From: Myxococcales bacterium
Lineage (GTDB): Bacteria; Myxococcota_A; UBA9042
Direction: 5' to 3'
Length of the DNA stretch: 48,620 nucleotides
NCBI GenBank assembly: GCA_009692425.1
Contig: SHZF01000032.1
Location: 1-48,620 of the forward strand
Part shown: piece by piece, positions 45,760-48,620 of the stretch
Layout of the letters: every line of letters starts with the position of its first letter
Position numbering within the stretch: position 1 is the first letter of the stretch
The notes under the pieces: generated by a model
Seen by the model: the letters and a program-made list of their open reading frames with translations, nothing else
Database searches by the model: none
Told to the model about the DNA's origin: nothing
Translations under genes and position numbers: made by a program

Positions 45760-47595
45760 CTACTTGCTGACTTGGCCCGGCGCAACGAGGGCCTGGAACG
45801 CGCCCGCCGCATTCGACACGCAACTTGCCAGCAGGTGGCTCTCGCGAACGACGCCGGGCGTGCCGCGATCGCCGGGCGCCTTGCTGGCCGCCCCGTTGCC
45901 CTCAGAAGCCGGCTTGCGCCCGCCGCGTTGCTTGTCTCGTTCCCGTTGGGCCGCCTGCAGCGCCGCGGCGGGCTTCTCCGCGAGCACGTCAATGACGACC
46001 GCAGCGACCGGTACTCCGCCCGGCCCAAGCACGCGACCCGCCAGTGCGACGGGCGGCAGCAACTGCACATTGACCTTGGTCAACGCGGTGCCCGTTTTTA
46101 CGTCTATCACCTTGGTCAGCATCCGGGCCAAGCCCGCACCGCTCGGCGGCAGGACCCACACTGCGTACTGGCCGGGATCCGCAGGCACGAAGAAGGTGCC
46201 CGCCGCAGTCGTGACCGCCTCGATGGGCTCGTCCGCTCCGAGGTCGCCCGAGCCCGGCACGGGGCTGTCCGTCTCGGGAGGACCTACCCGGCGCAGCGAA
46301 ACCCGCGCGTTGCCGACCACCCGCCCCGCGTAGTCGGCGACGTCGCCCGCGACGACCGGCCGTTGCGGACAGGTGGCGAGCGTTTCGCCGGCCTTCAGGG
46401 ACCCCTTCCAGGTCCAGCGGCCAACGTCGGACTTGGGCCCCGGGACGACGACAATCGTGGCTTGCCCGGCCGGCACCTGCGCCGTAAACCGCCCGTTGGC
46501 GTCGCTGAGGCCATGCTGCTCCACGTACAATGCTCCGAGCTGGCGGTCGGCCTGTACCGCAACGGGGGCCGCCAGGGCACGCTGCACCCGCACCAATGCA
46601 CCCGCCACGGCCTTGCCCTTGGCGTCCTGGACCACGATCGTCACGCCGAGGTCGGCGGGCAGCGCGCCGAGATGGAGCACGCCAAGTTCGATCGGCTGCG
46701 GCCCCGCCACCGGAGGCAATTGCATCGGCTTGTACAGCCGACCGCGCGGCAGGTGGGCGTTGCCCGGCGCCGGCTCGAAGCGCAGCGACGCTTCCGGCGT
46801 GGTTGGGTCGACCTTGAGTTCGAATGCGCCGCCGGAATCGGTGTCCGCGTGCGTCGAACACTGGCGCCCGTGCGTGTCTTCGAACCAGACGCGCAGGTCA
46901 GCGATCGGTCCGCCCGCGTGTTCGATGCGGCCGCGCACTCGGTGCAGTTGGCCTTCGGCGGGCAGCCCGATCTTCCACCCGTCGAGCGAGCCGCCGATCG
47001 TGATCGAGGCATAATGCGGCGGAATCGCGTCGGACTGCGGCCAGAACGCGAGATCGTAGGCGTGGCCGGGTTGGGTGCGCAGCTCAAAGCCGTAGGGCTC
47101 ACCTTTCGCGTTGTGCTTGGGCAGGGCCAGCGAGTCGGCGCTGAACGCGAGTTCCTGACCGGCCGCACCACCCGGCACCGTCGCAATCAACGTGCCGGGG
47201 ATGAGCGTGAGGGGATCGTTGGCACGCGTCACGATGCCGCGGACGACGGCCGGCGCTGTCAGCACAAGCTTGAATGGCTCGCGCAACGTCGCGTCGCTCA
47301 GTGTCACCCGGAACGGTTCGGCGAGCAGGCCCGACGTAGCGGGCGGCTGCAAGCGCAGCACGACATCGGTCGTCGGCACCGTGGCCGCGACGCAGACCTG
47401 CTGCTCCCAGCACACGAGGCCTTGAGCGATCGCCGTGCAGTCGGCGTCCTGCCGGCACGCGCCCTCGAACAGATCGTCCGCCGCCGCTGCACAGCCGAAC
47501 GCCGCCAATCCCGCCAGCAAGGGCAGGGCAAGGAAGGTTCGGGCGCGGGCGGTAGAGCGGATCACGGGCGTGCCCCTTGCGCGGAGTAGCAGCAT
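45760..47595 (-). CDS. Lipoprotein with carboxypeptidase-regulatory-like beta domains
   Basis: 611 residues from ATG 47595, with AGGA seven nt upstream; a GTG at 47565 is an alternative that shortens the signal. The lipobox is A-A-F-G-C. Just after it, C-R-Q-D-A-D-C-x8-C-x5-C is a small disulfide module. The rest is a series of beta-sandwich domains of the carboxypeptidase regulatory-like or Ig-like kind (for example V-R-G-R-I-E-H-A-G-G-P-I-A-D-L-R-V and A-G-R-V-V-G-N-A-R-V-S-L). A Lys/Arg/Gln-rich insert lies near residue 550. No catalytic residues are seen. Probably an envelope-anchored binding or structural protein. Confidence 0.8.
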   Translation of the reverse strand: MLLLRARGTPVIRSTARARTFLALPLLAGLAAFGCAAAADDLFEGACRQDADCTAIAQGLVCWEQQVCVAATVPTTDVVLRLQPPATSGLLAEPFRVTLSDATLREPFKLVLTAPAVVRGIVTRANDPLTLIPGTLIATVPGGAAGQELAFSADSLALPKHNAKGEPYGFELRTQPGHAYDLAFWPQSDAIPPHYASITIGGSLDGWKIGLPAEGQLHRVRGRIEHAGGPIADLRVWFEDTHGRQCSTHADTDSGGAFELKVDPTTPEASLRFEPAPGNAHLPRGRLYKPMQLPPVAGPQPIELGVLHLGALPADLGVTIVVQDAKGKAVAGALVRVQRALAAPVAVQADRQLGALYVEQHGLSDANGRFTAQVPAGQATIVVVPGPKSDVGRWTWKGSLKAGETLATCPQRPVVAGDVADYAGRVVGNARVSLRRVGPPETDSPVPGSGDLGADEPIEAVTTAAGTFFVPADPGQYAVWVLPPSGAGLARMLTKVIDVKTGTALTKVNVQLLPPVALAGRVLGPGGVPVAAVVIDVLAEKPAAALQAAQRERDKQRGGRKPASEGNGAASKAPGDRGTPGVVRESHLLASCVSNAAGAFQALVAPGQVSK

Positions 47596-47665
47596 ACGAC
47601 TTTCCTGCGCCGCACCAAGTTCCCGCTCGACACGTGGTCTTCCCGCGTCGAAGGCAGGCGCACGA

Positions 47666-48124
47666 TTACTGGCAGGCCCCCTTCCGCCGAATCTGCCACT
47701 CCACCGCATCGAACGCCGTGCCGGCGGGAAATTCCAAGGGCCCCTTCGGTTGCTCGACCAGGGGCCCATCGCTCACCACGACCAGCAAGCGATGATCTAC
47801 CGCGCCCTTGTTCGTCTTTTCGCACAGGAACACCAAGCAGTGCTCGTCGGAGCACGACTGCGTGAACAAGACGAGCGGCTGGCCAGACAACGAGTCGTAG
47901 TCCCAGTACCACGTGTATCGCAACGGTCGAGAAATATTGCGCTTGTCGATCGAGTCGAGAGAAAACACCTTGCCGAGATTCGCCACGGGGTCCCAGTCGA
48001 AGGTGCCCGGCAAGCGCGGGTCGGTCTTGGCCTTGTTGATCAGCAACATCGGACCGCCGGCCGCCGACACGTCGCCCACCGGCGCCGGCACGATGCACGA
48101 GCACGCCAGCACACTTACGCTCAT
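47666..48124 (-). CDS. Small probable lipoprotein, unknown function
   Basis: 152 residues from ATG 48124, giving M-S-V-S-V-L-A-C-S-C, a short signal with a lipobox-like L-A-C. The frame is open further upstream to 48379, with ATGs at 48316 and 48322, but that part is Arg/Pro-rich and unlikely to be translated. The mature part has beta tendency and several aromatics (Y-T-W-Y-W-D-Y-D) and the pair C-S-D-E-H-C-L-V-F-L-C. No family recognised. The start is uncertain. Confidence 0.55.
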   Translation of the reverse strand: MSVSVLACSCIVPAPVGDVSAAGGPMLLINKAKTDPRLPGTFDWDPVANLGKVFSLDSIDKRNISRPLRYTWYWDYDSLSGQPLVLFTQSCSDEHCLVFLCEKTNKGAVDHRLLVVVSDGPLVEQPKGPLEFPAGTAFDAVEWQIRRKGACQ

Positions 48125-48401
48125 TGCGATAGCGGTCTTCCACGGTCGTCCTGGCGGGGCGCGCGGGGGATCGAAGTGCGCGCTCCGTCGTGGCGCGGGC
48201 ACCGTCCGAGGATCCTCCGACGGCGCACTGCGCCCATCCGAACAAGCTGCGAGAACCGTGCCAACCCCGCGTGGATTGTGCAGGAATCGACAGTTGCCGA
48301 GTCGTTCCAGAGACATCGACATCACACCCCGACTGTTCCTGATCCGCCGGCTGGGACCTGAACCTGACATCGGGATCACCCGCCGTCCGCCATTGCCACT
48401 G
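48125..48401. other. Intergenic region before the small lipoprotein gene
   Basis: 277 bases between two minus-strand genes. The upper part can be read as an extension of the small lipoprotein frame. I see no clear promoter, hairpin or RNA gene here. Confidence 0.3.
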
Positions 48402-48620
48402 CTACTGCTGGCTCTCGGCGGCGAGTTCGGCCTCGGCGATTTTCAGCAGGTTCTTGTACGTTGGGTTGCCAGGGTCGAGGTTCACGGCCTTCTTCAGGTA
48501 CAGCACCTTCAGTTTCGCCTTGTTCGCCTTCTGGGCCAGTGCCGCCATCTTCGACGCTTCCAGTTGATCGCCGGAACCACCGCCGTCTGCGGGGGCGGCG
48601 ACCGGTCGGGCTGGCGGCGT
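48402..48620 (-). CDS. TPR-like protein, C-terminal 72 residues (cut by window edge)
   Basis: The frame is open from the window edge to a TAG at 48404-48402. The visible end is a charged helix (L-E-A-S-K-M-A-A-L-A-Q-K-A-N-K-A-K) followed by L-K-K-A-V-N-L-D-P-G-N-P-T-Y, which is a TPR second helix and turn. Nothing more can be said of its function. Confidence 0.65.
   Translation of the reverse strand, partial: TPPARPVAAPADGGGSGDQLEASKMAALAQKANKAKLKVLYLKKAVNLDPGNPTYKNLLKIAEAELAAESQQ

Overview
This is a GC-rich window (about 70% by eye) with no rRNA, tRNA, CRISPR array, integrase or transposase that I can see. It is gene-dense: about 38 genes and no gene-free stretch over 300 bases. The secreted M10-type protease at 34626-37349 ends in a Gly-Cys motif, a hydrophobic helix and an Arg cluster, which is the MYXO-CTERM sorting-signal layout. 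There are many lipoproteins with Asp/Ala/Pro linkers, very Cys-rich repeat proteins, and a LexA-like box before recA that resembles the Myxococcus motif. Together these point to a Myxococcota (former Deltaproteobacteria) chromosome. That assignment is inferred; no marker gene was compared.

Layout. 1-1289 (+): the end of an unknown gene and a Tat-signal LigB/DODA-like dioxygenase. 1356-10801 (-): a B12-type radical SAM protein, a giant Cys-rich lipoprotein with about 44 copies of a C-D-D-x-N-x-C-T motif, then a tight set of DUF47/PhoU-like protein, Pit phosphate permease and hybrid histidine kinase. 11009-12208 (+): an M20 amidohydrolase. 12182-16111 (-): an Ala-rich TPR-like protein and a W-x-x-G-x-W lipoprotein. 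16252-17844 (+): a lipoprotein with a duplicated Cys domain, then a 109-residue ArsC/Spx-like gene whose frame is open across one TGA followed at once by a SECIS-like hairpin. That gene is a probable selenoprotein, invisible to ordinary ORF calling. 18001-22769 (-): a five-gene unit of sugar-nucleotide epimerase, ABC ATPase, ABC permease, a small membrane protein and SerA; three of its four junctions are 4-nt stop/start overlaps. 23000-33726 (+): ten co-oriented genes: two lipoproteins, rhomboid protease, TlpA-like thioredoxin, a single-span membrane protein, an FAD-linked D-2-hydroxyacid dehydrogenase, a TPR protein, a fibrinogen-like secreted protein, a repeat lipoprotein and a ferritin-like protein. 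33796-44364 (-): small lipoprotein, small unknown protein, M10/MYXO-CTERM protease, RluD, O-antigen-ligase-like TPR protein, HutI, HutU. 44651-45748 (+): recA with a LexA-type box. 45760-48620 (-): a carboxypeptidase-regulatory-like lipoprotein, a small lipoprotein, and the end of a TPR protein cut by the window edge.

How it fits together. Much of the content is cell-envelope material: roughly ten lipoproteins, secreted Cys-rich and fibrinogen-like proteins, a rhomboid protease, an ABC exporter and a polysaccharide ligase. The rest is housekeeping: serine synthesis, histidine breakdown, recombination, rRNA modification and phosphate uptake. The most notable items are the UGA-interrupted ArsC-like gene, a 19-bp palindromic motif (TGCGAC-N3-TTCTGTCGCA) found three times, a 35-bp inverted repeat pair 16.7 kb apart, and several independent short tandem repeats, four of them with a 17-18 bp period.
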